Shown here: piece after piece, positions 1 through 7,650 of the stretch | Position numbering within the stretch: position 1 is the stretch's first letter | Layout: each line of letters opens with the position of its first letter | Assembly: GCA_963814915.1 (NCBI GenBank) | Contig: CAWFEI010000005.1 | Coordinates: 186,001 to 250,000 of the forward strand | Reading direction: 5' to 3' | From: VRUE01 sp963814915 | GTDB taxonomy: Bacteria; Actinomycetota; Thermoleophilia; Solirubrobacterales; 70-9 | DNA: 64,000 nt | Notes under the pieces: generated by a model | Told to the model about the DNA's origin: nothing | Database searches by the model: none | Seen by the model: only the letters and a program-made list of their open reading frames with translations | Program-made: the position numbers and the translations under genes

Positions 1-1
1 C

Positions 2-799
2 CGCCGGATGCGACTGCGGGTGGCGGCGATGCCGGCCGGGGAGGATCCGGCGGAGATGATCGCGGCCGAGGGCGGCGCGGAGCGCTTTCGGGCGTTGGTC
101 GACGGCGCGGTCGACCTGCCCGCGTTCCAGGTGGGGCTGGTGCTGGATGGGACCGACGTCTCCTCGCCGGCCGAGCGCGACCGGGCGCTGGGCGAGGTGG
201 CCCCGATCCTGGCGGGAATGGGGGAGACGGCAAGCCGCGACGACCTGGTCCGGCGGGTCGCCGGAAGGCTGGATCTGGAGCCATCGCTGGTCATGGGCCG
301 GGTGACGGCGGCACGGCCGCCCAGCGGCGGAAGGACGGAACCGCCCAAGGGGGAGCGCGTAGCGCCGCCGCCGGCGGTGCGCGGCGGCGGCGAACTGACC
401 TCGCGCGAACGGCGCGAGCGGGCGCTGCTGGCGATGTGCATCGCGCTGCCGGACGAAGGCCGCGACTACCTTGCCCGGCTCAGCGAGGAGCACCTCTCGC
501 CGAACGGCGCCCGGGTGGCGGCCTGGCTGCGCGAGCACCCGAGCGACCCGGCGTCGAATCTCCCGCACGACGACGACCAGCTGGCGGGCCTGATCGCCGA
601 GCTGGTCATCCTCGCCCACGACGAGCCGGCCTCCGGCGAAGCAATGGAGCTCAACTACCTGCTGCTCGAGCAGCGCCGTCTCGAGTCCCAGATTGCCGCT
701 GCCGGCGAAGCCGGCGACTACGAGCGCCGCGCCGCGCTGAGCCGAGAACGCGCCGCCCTGGTCGAACGAATAGCCCGCACGGAGCGGGTGGGGGGTTAG
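2..799 (+). CDS. dnaG: DNA primase DnaG, C-terminal part (5' end outside window)
   Basis: Primase makes RNA primers for DNA replication at the fork together with DnaB helicase. Only the last 265 or so codons are present; the frame is open to the window edge, so the gene begins upstream. The motif PAGEDPAEMI near the visible start matches the end of the TOPRIM catalytic domain. It is followed by a linker rich in Pro and Arg and then an alpha-helical C-terminal region (RERRERALLAMCIAL onward) of the kind that binds helicase. The zinc-binding and most of the catalytic part cannot be seen. Identity rests on the GEDPAEMI motif and overall layout; fairly sure. Confidence 0.85.
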   Translation, partial: RRMRLRVAAMPAGEDPAEMIAAEGGAERFRALVDGAVDLPAFQVGLVLDGTDVSSPAERDRALGEVAPILAGMGETASRDDLVRRVAGRLDLEPSLVMGRVTAARPPSGGRTEPPKGERVAPPPAVRGGGELTSRERRERALLAMCIALPDEGRDYLARLSEEHLSPNGARVAAWLREHPSDPASNLPHDDDQLAGLIAELVILAHDEPASGEAMELNYLLLEQRRLESQIAAAGEAGDYERRAALSRERAALVERIARTERVGG

Positions 800-820
800 C
801 CGCTAGATTCCGCACTTCGT

Positions 821-893
821 TCCGGGGTAGCTCAATCGGTAGAGCACTCGGCTGTTAACCGAGTTGTTGTGGGTTCGAGTCCCACCCCCGGAG
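821..893 (+). tRNA. tRNA-Asn (anticodon GTT)
   Basis: A 73-nt cloverleaf: 7-bp acceptor stem (TCCGGGG with CCCCGGA), D-arm with AGCTCAATCGGTAGAGC, anticodon stem CTCGG/CCGAG around loop CTGTTAA (anticodon 854-856), and T-arm GTGGG-TTCGAGT-CCCAC. CCA is not encoded. The convergent glycosyltransferase frame runs into this gene and its stop codon lies in the anticodon loop. Confidence 0.97.
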
Positions 894-2105
894 CTCTTCG
901 GCCTCGTCTCCCCGTTTCGCCGCCAGCTGCTCGATTAGTTCCGCGCCGCGCTCCGCACCGTCGTTTTCCCTCGCCCAGGCGGCGAACTCGGCGGCCCTGG
1001 CGGTGAACGCGGGCTCGTCGAGAACGCGCCGAGCCGCCCAGCGCAAGGGGCCGGGGCGGCAGAGGCGCCAGGGCAGCGAGAGGCCGGCCCCGGCCCAGGC
1101 GACCCGCATCGCGGTCTCGCTCATGTCGCCGATGAAGGGGCTGATCAACAGCGGCGTCCCGGCGGCGAGCGCGCGGGCCACGGTGCCGTGGCCGCCGTGG
1201 GAGACGACCAGCGACGCGGCCGGCATCAACTGGCTGTAGCTGAGCCAGTCGACGAGGACCGCGTTCGGGGGCACCTCGATCGGGCTCTGTGGGACCACCC
1301 GGTTGGTGGTCGCCACGACCCGCACCGGCTCCCGGGCCAAAGCGGCGAGCGCCGTGCGCACGAGGTGGTTGCGCGAGTCGTGTGCGGTGCTGGGCGCGAC
1401 GAGCACCAGCGGGTCCGTGCCGGGCGGCAGCTCGATCTCCGGGTGGGGCAGCTCGAAGCTCATCGGCCCGGTCAGCTCGACCCCGGACGGCCAGCGCCGC
1501 GGGTACTCCAACTGCGGGAAGGTCCCGACCAGAGCCAGGTCGGGGCTGATCCCGCCGTGGAAGCGCCCGGTCGGCGGCAGGCCGAGCCGTGTCCTCTGTT
1601 TGTTGAGGTCCTCACGCCCCTGTGCCAGGCCGACATCGAGCGCCCGCTGCCCGGCCCGCCAGACGCCGCGCCCCAGTGGGGTCCGCGGCGGCCGCAGGCC
1701 GATGGCGAAGAACGGCAGGCCGGGCTCCACGGCGGGGTAGATGTGCGGGATCAGCGTCGCCCGGGGCAGCCCGGCGACCTCCGCCGCGAGGGCGGGCGCG
1801 AGGGTGAGGATATCGCTGACGACCGCATCGGGCCGCATCTCCTCGAGCAGCGGCAACAGCGCCCGCGCCGCCTCGGCCGCGTGCGCGCCCTCCGCCGAAT
1901 CCGGGTCGGGCGGCGGGAACATGCTGTATTCCTCGGCCGCGGCGAAGCTCAGCCCGGCGCCCTCGACCGCCGTGCGCCGCTCCTCCCAGGTCTCGACCGT
2001 CACCGCGTGGCCACGGGCCGCGAGCGCTCGGCCGAGCGCTATCGCGGGGAAGACGTGGCCGGGATCGCCGAAGGCGGCGACCAGGAAGCGCCTATGGCGT
2101 GTCAA
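855..2105 (-). CDS. MGT/UGT-family glycosyltransferase
   Basis: A GT-B fold glycosyltransferase of the macrolide/UDP-glycosyltransferase type, 416 aa. The N-terminal acceptor domain has FGDPGHVFPAIALGRALA (residues 12-29). The C-terminal donor-binding signature is SHGGHGTVARALAAGTP at about 302-318, where the His/Gly-rich motif contacts the nucleotide-sugar phosphates. Acceptor and sugar cannot be read from sequence; lipids or small hydrophobic metabolites are common substrates of such enzymes. The ATG overlaps the end of the upstream SDR gene by 14 bp, so the two are probably co-transcribed. The last dozen residues (RGWDSNPQ...) are antisense tRNA-Asn, so the functional domain probably ends just before them. 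Confidence 0.85.
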   Translation of the reverse strand: MTRHRRFLVAAFGDPGHVFPAIALGRALAARGHAVTVETWEERRTAVEGAGLSFAAAEEYSMFPPPDPDSAEGAHAAEAARALLPLLEEMRPDAVVSDILTLAPALAAEVAGLPRATLIPHIYPAVEPGLPFFAIGLRPPRTPLGRGVWRAGQRALDVGLAQGREDLNKQRTRLGLPPTGRFHGGISPDLALVGTFPQLEYPRRWPSGVELTGPMSFELPHPEIELPPGTDPLVLVAPSTAHDSRNHLVRTALAALAREPVRVVATTNRVVPQSPIEVPPNAVLVDWLSYSQLMPAASLVVSHGGHGTVARALAAGTPLLISPFIGDMSETAMRVAWAGAGLSLPWRLCRPGPLRWAARRVLDEPAFTARAAEFAAWARENDGAERGAELIEQLAAKRGDEAEELRGWDSNPQQLG

Positions 2106-2823
2106 GCCCCTCGCCCGGGCGGGTGAAGACGATCTCGGGGACGTGGCAGTTGGGCGAGGTGTGCAGGAGGAAGCGCACCGCCTCGCCGATGTCCTCCGGG
2201 CGGATCATCTCCTCGGCCGGCACCTGGCCCTTCGCGAACTCGGTCATCGGCGTGTCGACGAAGCCTGGCGCCAGCGCGGTGCACTGGATCCCGTCGCCGC
2301 CGGCCTCCCGGTGGGTCGACTGGGTGAAGTTGATCACCGCGCCCTTGGTGGCGGCGTAGACGGAAAGCCACGCCTGCCCGCCTTTGCCGGCGATCGAGGC
2401 GGTGTTGACGATCAGCGCCTTGCCGTGCTCCCGACCGGCCTCGCGCAGCATCGGCAGGCCCTCGCGGGTGCCGATCACCAGCGCCCGCAGGTTCACCGCC
2501 AGCTGCATGTCGAGGAACTTGGTCTGGATCTCCTCCATCGGCGCGCCGATGCCGACGCCGGCGTTGTTGAAGAGCGCGTCGAGGCGCCCGTAGGTCTCGC
2601 GGTGCTTGGCGAAGACGCCGACGACCTCGTCCTCGTCAGACATGTTGGCCGCGATGCTCTGCACCTCGAGCCCGTCGGCGCGCAGCTGATCCGCTGCGGC
2701 CTCGAGCTTCTCCGGGCGTCGCGCCGAGACCGTCAGGGCGTAGCCCTCCGCCCCAAGAGTGCGGGCGATCGCCAGCCCAATCCCACTCGAGGCCCCAGTG
2801 ATCAGTGCCGCTCGATCCGCCAA
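2092..2823 (-). CDS. Short-chain dehydrogenase/reductase (SDR)
   Basis: A classical SDR oxidoreductase of 243 aa using NAD(P)H. It has the cofactor motif TGASSGIG (9-16), NNAGVG (86-91), catalytic Ser143, and YAATK with Tyr156 and Lys160. Substrate is unknown. I chose the TTG at 2823 because a GAGGAG ribosome binding site lies just upstream and the protein then starts at the first beta strand. The longer frame from ATG 2898 adds a 25-residue extension without family resemblance and reaches almost to the divergent lipoprotein gene. It is probably translated with the downstream glycosyltransferase. Confidence 0.85.
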   Translation of the reverse strand: MADRAALITGASSGIGLAIARTLGAEGYALTVSARRPEKLEAAADQLRADGLEVQSIAANMSDEDEVVGVFAKHRETYGRLDALFNNAGVGIGAPMEEIQTKFLDMQLAVNLRALVIGTREGLPMLREAGREHGKALIVNTASIAGKGGQAWLSVYAATKGAVINFTQSTHREAGGDGIQCTALAPGFVDTPMTEFAKGQVPAEEMIRPEDIGEAVRFLLHTSPNCHVPEIVFTRPGEGLDTP

Positions 2824-2909
2824 GTTCTCTCTCCTCGTGCTCGTCGTTCGCCGGGCAAGGAGCCTATACGCCGCCCGCGGGCCTTCGCCGAATAACATGA
2901 CCGACTCGC

Positions 2910-3992
2910 ATGCCTTGGCGCCTTGTCACAAGCGTTCTCGCCTGCCTGCTCGCGGCGGCCGTCCTCGCTGCCGGTTGTGGCGGCGGCTCCGACGAATCCA
3001 CCGCGACCGGGGGCACAGCCGCCAGCCACCCGGCACCGCCGAAGAGCAGCTTCCCCAAGGCGGAAGGGAAGTCCCTCGAAGAGATCGTCAAAGGCGCCGA
3101 TTCGCATGCCGAACTTGTCGTCTCGCCAGCCGCTCTGGTCTTCAACAAGGGCCAGAACCGCTACCCGTTCGGCATCTTCCACCCCGACCGCAGCCAGGTC
3201 GACGACGCCGAAGTAGCCGTCTACATCGCCAAGGTGCCGCAGCCGAAATCCAACGGAGGCGGGGTCGGCAAGAACGGCAAGCAGAAGAAGGGCGGACTGG
3301 CCCAGGCGCGCATCGAAGCGCTCGAACAGCCGGCCATCGGCCCATTCCCCGCCGCGGTCGAAAGCCTCGCGACCAAGCCCGCCTATCGCGCTCAGACGAC
3401 CACCAGCGATCCCGACGCGGCGACTATCGTCTACACCACCAATCTCGACTTCTCCAGCAACGGGGAGTGGCGGGTCGCAGCCCTGATCAAGCAGGGGGAC
3501 GAAACCGTCGCGACGCTTCTGCCCAGTGCCTCGGTCGGCGAATTCAAGGGAGTGCCGAGCGTCGGCCAGAAGGCGCCCGAAATTCACACTCCGACCGCCG
3601 CCGACGCCGGGGGAGACCTTTCGAAGATCACGACGAGGGTGCCGCCGGACACCCAGAACCGGGTCGACTACGCCGACGCGCTCGGCAAAGAACCGATATT
3701 GCTCTTGTTTGCGACCCCCCAGTTCTGCCAGAGTCGGGTATGCGGGCCCGTCGTCGACGTGGCCGAGGAGGTCAAACAGCAATACGGCGACAAAGCCGCG
3801 TTCATCCATATGGAGATCTACAAGGACAACGATCCGAGCAAGGGCGTCCGGCCGCAAGTGCGCGCGTTCCATCTGCCCAGCGAGCCGTGGCTGTTCGCGA
3901 TCGACCGCCACGGGATCATCCGGGCCGAGGTCGAGGGCGCGTTCGGCGTCGATCGCATGACCAGGGTCGTGGAAGGGGTGACCGGGGAATGA
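2910..3992 (+). CDS. Lipoprotein with C-terminal thioredoxin-like domain
   Basis: A 360-aa exported protein. The N-terminus is a lipoprotein signal ending LAAGC (Cys23), followed by a Gly/Ser/Thr linker. The middle region is not recognised. The C-terminal ~120 residues look like a thioredoxin-fold domain: a beta strand ILLLFATPQFC, two cysteines four residues apart (Cys273, Cys278) in the place of CxxC, and the edge motif EPWLFAIDRHG typical of TlpA/Sco-like proteins. It is probably anchored on the outer face of the membrane with a redox or metallochaperone role, which is inference. The CxxxxC spacing resembles Sco/peroxiredoxin-like proteins rather than classical thioredoxin. Its stop overlaps the HPt gene start (ATGA), so the two are translationally coupled. 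Confidence 0.75.
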   Translation: MPWRLVTSVLACLLAAAVLAAGCGGGSDESTATGGTAASHPAPPKSSFPKAEGKSLEEIVKGADSHAELVVSPAALVFNKGQNRYPFGIFHPDRSQVDDAEVAVYIAKVPQPKSNGGGVGKNGKQKKGGLAQARIEALEQPAIGPFPAAVESLATKPAYRAQTTTSDPDAATIVYTTNLDFSSNGEWRVAALIKQGDETVATLLPSASVGEFKGVPSVGQKAPEIHTPTAADAGGDLSKITTRVPPDTQNRVDYADALGKEPILLLFATPQFCQSRVCGPVVDVAEEVKQQYGDKAAFIHMEIYKDNDPSKGVRPQVRAFHLPSEPWLFAIDRHGIIRAEVEGAFGVDRMTRVVEGVTGE

Positions 3993-4354
3993 GTGAGAAG
4001 ACCGCGCCGGACCCGGAGCTGCTCAAGTCGTTTGCTGAAGAGGCCCGACGGCGTTGCGACGTGATCGCGGCCGGGCTGGCGACCGAGACCGAAGATTTCG
4101 AGACGCTGCGCTCCGAAGCGCACGCCTTGAAGGGCACCGCCGGTGCCGTCGGCCTGCGCCGCTTGGCCGAGCTGGCCGGGCTGATGGAATCCGACCTGGC
4201 CGAAGCGAAGAAGTCGGGTGAGCTGCGCGGCGGGCGCACGCACCAGATCGCCGATGCCGCCAAGGCGCTCTCCGAGGGCGCCAACGCGGCCGCCCAGGGC
4301 GAAGAGGAGCCTCCGGACGTCGGCCGCTCGCTCGCACAGCTATTCAGCGCCTGA
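3989..4354 (+). CDS. HPt (histidine phosphotransfer) domain protein
   Basis: A 121-aa all-alpha protein with the HPt signature EAHALKGTAGAVGL; His45 is the expected phospho-acceptor. Such proteins shuttle phosphoryl groups between receiver domains in phosphorelays. No histidine kinase or response regulator gene is near, so its partners are encoded elsewhere. The C-terminus is an acidic, Ala-rich tail. It starts with ATG overlapping the stop of the lipoprotein gene and ends a few bases before the monooxygenase start. Coupling of an extracytoplasmic redox lipoprotein to an HPt protein is unusual. Confidence 0.8.
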   Translation: MSEKTAPDPELLKSFAEEARRRCDVIAAGLATETEDFETLRSEAHALKGTAGAVGLRRLAELAGLMESDLAEAKKSGELRGGRTHQIADAAKALSEGANAAAQGEEEPPDVGRSLAQLFSA

Positions 4355-4361
4355 CGCCGCG

Positions 4362-5516
4362 ATGCTCGTCGAGAAGGTGCAGATAGCCGGCGGGGGGATT
4401 GGCGGGCTGGCCGCCGGGGTGGCCCTGCGCCAGCGCGGCGTGGAGGTCGAGATACACGAGAAGTTCGACGAGCTGCAGGGCCGCGCGACGGGCTTCTCGG
4501 TCTGGGCGTATGCGGTCAAGAGATTGATCGAATGGGGATTCGACCGCGAGCGCCTCGACTCGATCGGGCGCGAGATCGTCGAGTCGCACATCGTCGACGA
4601 CAATGACCAGCCGCTGTTGACGCTGCCGGTCCGCGAAGCATCGGAGAAGGTCGGCGCACCGAGCATGGACGTCGACCGCCGTCGCCTGCAGGAAGCGATG
4701 ATCGAGCTGATCGGGGGGGAGCGCTACCACTTCGGCTCCGAGGTGACCGGGGTGGAGGAAGGGGACGACGGCGTGTCCCTGGTGCTAGCAGACGGCACTC
4801 GCGCCTCCGGCGACCTGGTCCTCGGCGGCGACGGCATCCACTCGGTGATCCGCGACGATGTGTTGGAGCAGAGCGTCGACCTCAAGCTTTCCCGCTACGA
4901 GGTGATCGAGGGCATCGCGCCTTTCGAGGAGTGCCTGCTGCCGCGCGGCCACCACAAGCAGGTCTGGGGTGCGAAGGCGCGCTGCGGCGTCGGCTGGGTC
5001 GGCGAGGAGAACGTGCGCTGGTTCCTCGGCGGCCGCGGCGTCGCACTCGTCGACGATCCACCGCTGTCGAAGGGCGAGCTGATCGGCCGCGTCGAGGACA
5101 TGCCCGAGCTCGTCGGCGCCGTGCTGGAGGCGACCGAGGAGGAGCAGATCGTACGCACCGAGGTCCGCCACGGCTACCCGCCGAAGAGCTGGCATCGGGG
5201 TCGCACCGTGCTGCTCGGCGACGCCGCCCACACGCTCTCCCCGTTCGCCGGCATGGGCGCCTGCTCGACGATCGAGGACGTCGGCCATCTGATCCGCCTG
5301 CTCGAAGAGTCGGATTCGATCGAGGGCGCGCTGTCTAGCTTCCAGGACGAGCGTGAGGGTGACGTCAGAGCGATCGAGAAGACCGGCCGCCGCAACGAGC
5401 AGATGATGATGCCCTCCAACGCCCTCTTCTACTGGGCCCGCAACGAGCTCTTAGGCCACACCCCCGACGAGAAGCTCGTCGAGATCGCCGAAGGCATGGT
5501 CGGCGACGAGTCCTGA
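4362..5516 (+). CDS. FAD-dependent monooxygenase (aromatic hydroxylase type)
   Basis: A 384-aa flavoprotein of the p-hydroxybenzoate hydroxylase class. The N-terminal dinucleotide-binding motif GGGIGG (10-15) is followed by a Glu/His-rich strand end (EIHEK). A DG motif lies near 160, and the FAD-ribityl motif LLGDAAHTLSPFAGMG is at about 284-299. These enzymes use NAD(P)H and O2 to hydroxylate or epoxidise substrates; the substrate here is unknown. I start at ATG 4362, where the Rossmann strand begins, although no good ribosome binding site is visible. A much longer in-frame extension covers the HPt gene and is rejected. Confidence 0.85.
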   Translation: MLVEKVQIAGGGIGGLAAGVALRQRGVEVEIHEKFDELQGRATGFSVWAYAVKRLIEWGFDRERLDSIGREIVESHIVDDNDQPLLTLPVREASEKVGAPSMDVDRRRLQEAMIELIGGERYHFGSEVTGVEEGDDGVSLVLADGTRASGDLVLGGDGIHSVIRDDVLEQSVDLKLSRYEVIEGIAPFEECLLPRGHHKQVWGAKARCGVGWVGEENVRWFLGGRGVALVDDPPLSKGELIGRVEDMPELVGAVLEATEEEQIVRTEVRHGYPPKSWHRGRTVLLGDAAHTLSPFAGMGACSTIEDVGHLIRLLEESDSIEGALSSFQDEREGDVRAIEKTGRRNEQMMMPSNALFYWARNELLGHTPDEKLVEIAEGMVGDES

Positions 5517-5558
5517 GCGGGTCAGGGCGCCCGTCGTCGCGCTACGGTCCCACCCTCC

Positions 5559-5632
5559 GGGGCGGTAGCTCAGCTGGTTAGAGCAGCGGACTCATAATCC
5601 GTCGGTCGAAGGTTCGAGTCCTTCCCGCCCCA
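5559..5632 (+). tRNA. tRNA-Met (anticodon CAT), elongator type
   Basis: A 74-nt cloverleaf with acceptor GGGGCGG/CCGCCCC, D-arm AGCTCAGCTGGTTAGAGC, anticodon loop CTCATAA (anticodon 5593-5595) and a T-arm with GTTCGAG. The paired first position argues against an initiator tRNA. A CAT anticodon could also belong to an isoleucine tRNA with a modified C34, which sequence alone does not exclude. Confidence 0.95.
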
Positions 5633-5709
5633 TCTAGCGGGACTCAGGCAGCCACTAGGTGGCGAGCCCTGGTCTCGACCCGATAATTCGCGGGCGACCC
5701 GCGCTCGGC

Positions 5710-5715
5710 TAACTT
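5710..5715 (+). promoter_or_regulatory. TAACTT -10-like box before metallopeptidase gene
   Basis: TAACTT ends 6 nt before the ATG at 5722 and no Shine-Dalgarno sequence intervenes, suggesting a leaderless transcript. One of a recurrent set in this window. Confidence 0.45.
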
Positions 5716-5721
5716 CTCCCT

Positions 5722-6051
5722 ATGCCCGAGAAGCCGGAGTTGGACGAGTTCGAGTCGCTGGTGGTGGATGCGATCGACCGATTGCCTGCTGAGTTCCAAG
5801 AGGTTCTGGCGAAGCTGGCGGTCGTGGTCTCGGACCGCGGGCGCGAGGTGCGTGCCTATGGCCAGTATTTCGGCGACGGGGTGGCGCGGGACAACTTCGA
5901 GGACCGGATCGTCATCTACCGCGACACGCTGGAACGGGACTTCGGCCACGACCGGGAGCTGCTCGCCCGGCAGGTGGAGCGGACCCTCCGCCACGAGCTC
6001 GCCCACCACCTTGGTTGGGGGGAGCGAGGGGTGGGCGGACTCGGGCTCTGA
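5722..6051 (+). CDS. Zincin-like metallopeptidase family protein
   Basis: A 109-aa soluble protein of the small zincin-like family (Pfam Zincin_1 type). The zinc site is HELAHHLGWGE: His91, Glu92, His95. The full length matches the usual 110-130 aa of this family. It probably acts as a cytoplasmic metalloprotease-like enzyme; no substrate is known for the family. It is a single gene between tRNA-Met and a convergent methyltransferase gene. Confidence 0.8.
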   Translation: MPEKPELDEFESLVVDAIDRLPAEFQEVLAKLAVVVSDRGREVRAYGQYFGDGVARDNFEDRIVIYRDTLERDFGHDRELLARQVERTLRHELAHHLGWGERGVGGLGL

Positions 6052-6086
6052 GCAATGACCGGGCGACGCGGCGCCCGGCGCCGTCG

Positions 6087-6836
6087 CTACTCCGCTTTCT
6101 GCGCGACCACGGCGATGTAGTAGAGCGGCTCACCGTTGACCGAGACACGGTGCCGGTAGCGGTGCCGGGCGTGCTCGACCAGCTCGCCGCTCTTGAACAG
6201 CTCGTCGAGCAGGCGGGAGAAGCCGCTGGCATCGCCGTTTTCGACGAACTGGTCGCGGATGTTGAAGGCGATCCAGCCGCCGGGGGCGACGAGGTCGTAG
6301 GCGGCGCGGAACGCGTCGGGCGGCATGTCGCCGAAGCCGAGCGCGGCCACGCAGGTGAGGCAGTTGAACCCGTGCTCCTCGAGGTCGCTGCGGATCTCCG
6401 GGTCGAGCTCGGTGATGTCGACGGCGTGGTAGGCGTCGTAGAGGCCGGGGCGATCCCTTTCGGCTGCCTCCTTGGCCTCCTCCAGCAGGTCGACGCCGAC
6501 GATCGAGTCGGCCCCGATCCGGTCGAGCTCCTCGGCAACCATGCCGTTGCCGGCGCCGAGGTCGACAACGCGCAGTCCATCGGGGTCTTCGTCCTCCCGC
6601 TTCAGGGTCTCCTCAAGCAGATCGACCACCACTTCGGGCGAACGACAACTGAGCACCTCCGAGAAGATTCGCTCGTAGAGGCCGGGGACGGTGTAGATCT
6701 CGCCGTAGTCGTGGCAGCGCAGGCGCCTGCGGTTGCCGTCCTCCTCGATCTCGAAGAACTCCTCGTCCTGGTCGAGACCGAATGCACCCGCACGCGGCAG
6801 ATGAACTTTGAGATCTTGCTCAGATAGCGTGGACAT
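6087..6836 (-). CDS. SAM-dependent methyltransferase
   Basis: A 249-aa class I methyltransferase. The SAM-binding motif I is VVDLGAGNGM (about 90-99), followed by VGVDLL and an acidic loop; a later FNIRDQF stretch fits motif IV-V. The substrate is not evident. I start at ATG 6836, which has AAGAGGAG six or so bases upstream. The longer frame to 6953 adds 39 residues without resemblance to the family. It is transcribed away from the PhzF gene's end and converges with the metallopeptidase gene. Confidence 0.8.
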   Translation of the reverse strand: MSTLSEQDLKVHLPRAGAFGLDQDEEFFEIEEDGNRRRLRCHDYGEIYTVPGLYERIFSEVLSCRSPEVVVDLLEETLKREDEDPDGLRVVDLGAGNGMVAEELDRIGADSIVGVDLLEEAKEAAERDRPGLYDAYHAVDITELDPEIRSDLEEHGFNCLTCVAALGFGDMPPDAFRAAYDLVAPGGWIAFNIRDQFVENGDASGFSRLLDELFKSGELVEHARHRYRHRVSVNGEPLYYIAVVAQKAE

Positions 6837-6961
6837 ACGCTCCTCTTGTGTCGTTAAGTCGCCGGTGGCGACCCCTACGGTGCGTGCCACTCCCAGGTCA
6901 GGGCGCACGCGACTACGCTCGACGACGCAACTCTCGTCAGGGCCACCGAGCATCAGTCAAC

Positions 6962-7615
6962 CTATCGGGATTCGACCAGCCTTGCTATTCCGCCCACCTC
7001 TACCCGATTCTCCGCAATCGGCCTACAGTGCAGTACCGAGCCGTGTCCCTGGTGGATGGTGAGTGGACGTCCAAGGCGCTCACAGAGCGCGATTGCGGCC
7101 GATCCAGTCGCCTCGTCCTCGGCGATTCCCGCCCCCGGAACGAAGCAGCGTGCACGAATTGTCCCGGCCGACTCGTCGATCCACGCCCAGGCATAGGTGT
7201 TGACGCTGTGGGCGCCCGCGGCGCGTACCTCGGCCGGGGAGCCCAGCTGCAGGTACTCGAAGGGAGGCGCCCACTCCGCCAGAGCAGATACATACGTCAC
7301 ATTCTCGACTTCACGCACGCCCACCTTGCCCGCGGGGGGTCGCAGCACCTCCACGGGAGTGCCTTCACGGGCCAGCAGCCAGGCGACGCCGACGGTCGGA
7401 TGGCCCGCGAATGGCAGCTCGACCTGAGGGGTGTGAATGCGGATTCGGCCGGCCGCCCGGTCCTCGACGAAGACCGTCTCGCTGAAGCCCAGCTCGGCGG
7501 CGATCGCCTGGCGCTCTCCCGGGGGCACCCGAGCGCCGTCGAGGAAGACGCCGAGCGGATTTCCCCACTCTCCGTCCTCGTTGACGAAGACGCGGAGCAC
7601 GTGGAGGGCAGGCAC
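6962..7615 (-). CDS. PhzF-family isomerase/epimerase-like protein
   Basis: A 217-aa protein of the PhzF (phenazine biosynthesis-like) family, which has the diaminopimelate epimerase fold. Family marks are GFSETVFV with the likely catalytic Glu46, GHPTVGVAWL (71-80), and DEATGSAA in the second half. At 217 aa it is shorter than typical 260-300 aa members, but both lobes are represented. Without other phenazine genes, a phenazine role is unlikely. It starts with GTG, with a TAAGAT box 6 nt upstream and no ribosome binding site. Confidence 0.85.
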   Translation of the reverse strand: MPALHVLRVFVNEDGEWGNPLGVFLDGARVPPGERQAIAAELGFSETVFVEDRAAGRIRIHTPQVELPFAGHPTVGVAWLLAREGTPVEVLRPPAGKVGVREVENVTYVSALAEWAPPFEYLQLGSPAEVRAAGAHSVNTYAWAWIDESAGTIRARCFVPGAGIAEDEATGSAAIALCERLGRPLTIHQGHGSVLHCRPIAENRVEVGGIARLVESR

Positions 7616-7621
7616 TGGTCG

Positions 7622-7627
7622 ATCTTA
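7622..7627 (-). promoter_or_regulatory. TAAGAT -10-like box for PhzF-family gene
   Basis: Read on the minus strand, TAAGAT ends 6 nt before the GTG at 7615. Its divergent counterpart for the hydrolase gene lies 11 bp away. Confidence 0.45.
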
Positions 7628-7638
7628 GGTCGATCGAC

Positions 7639-7644
7639 TAACTT
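7639..7644 (+). promoter_or_regulatory. TAACTT -10-like box for secreted hydrolase gene
   Basis: TAACTT ends 6 nt before the ATG at 7651 with no ribosome binding site between, suggesting a leaderless transcript. It is back-to-back with the PhzF-gene box. Confidence 0.45.
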
Positions 7645-7650
7645 GGCGCA

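Noticed and set aside
2759..2909. Longer SDR start at ATG 2898
   Set aside because: It would add 25 residues without similarity and overlap the divergent promoter region; TTG 2823 has a good ribosome binding site.
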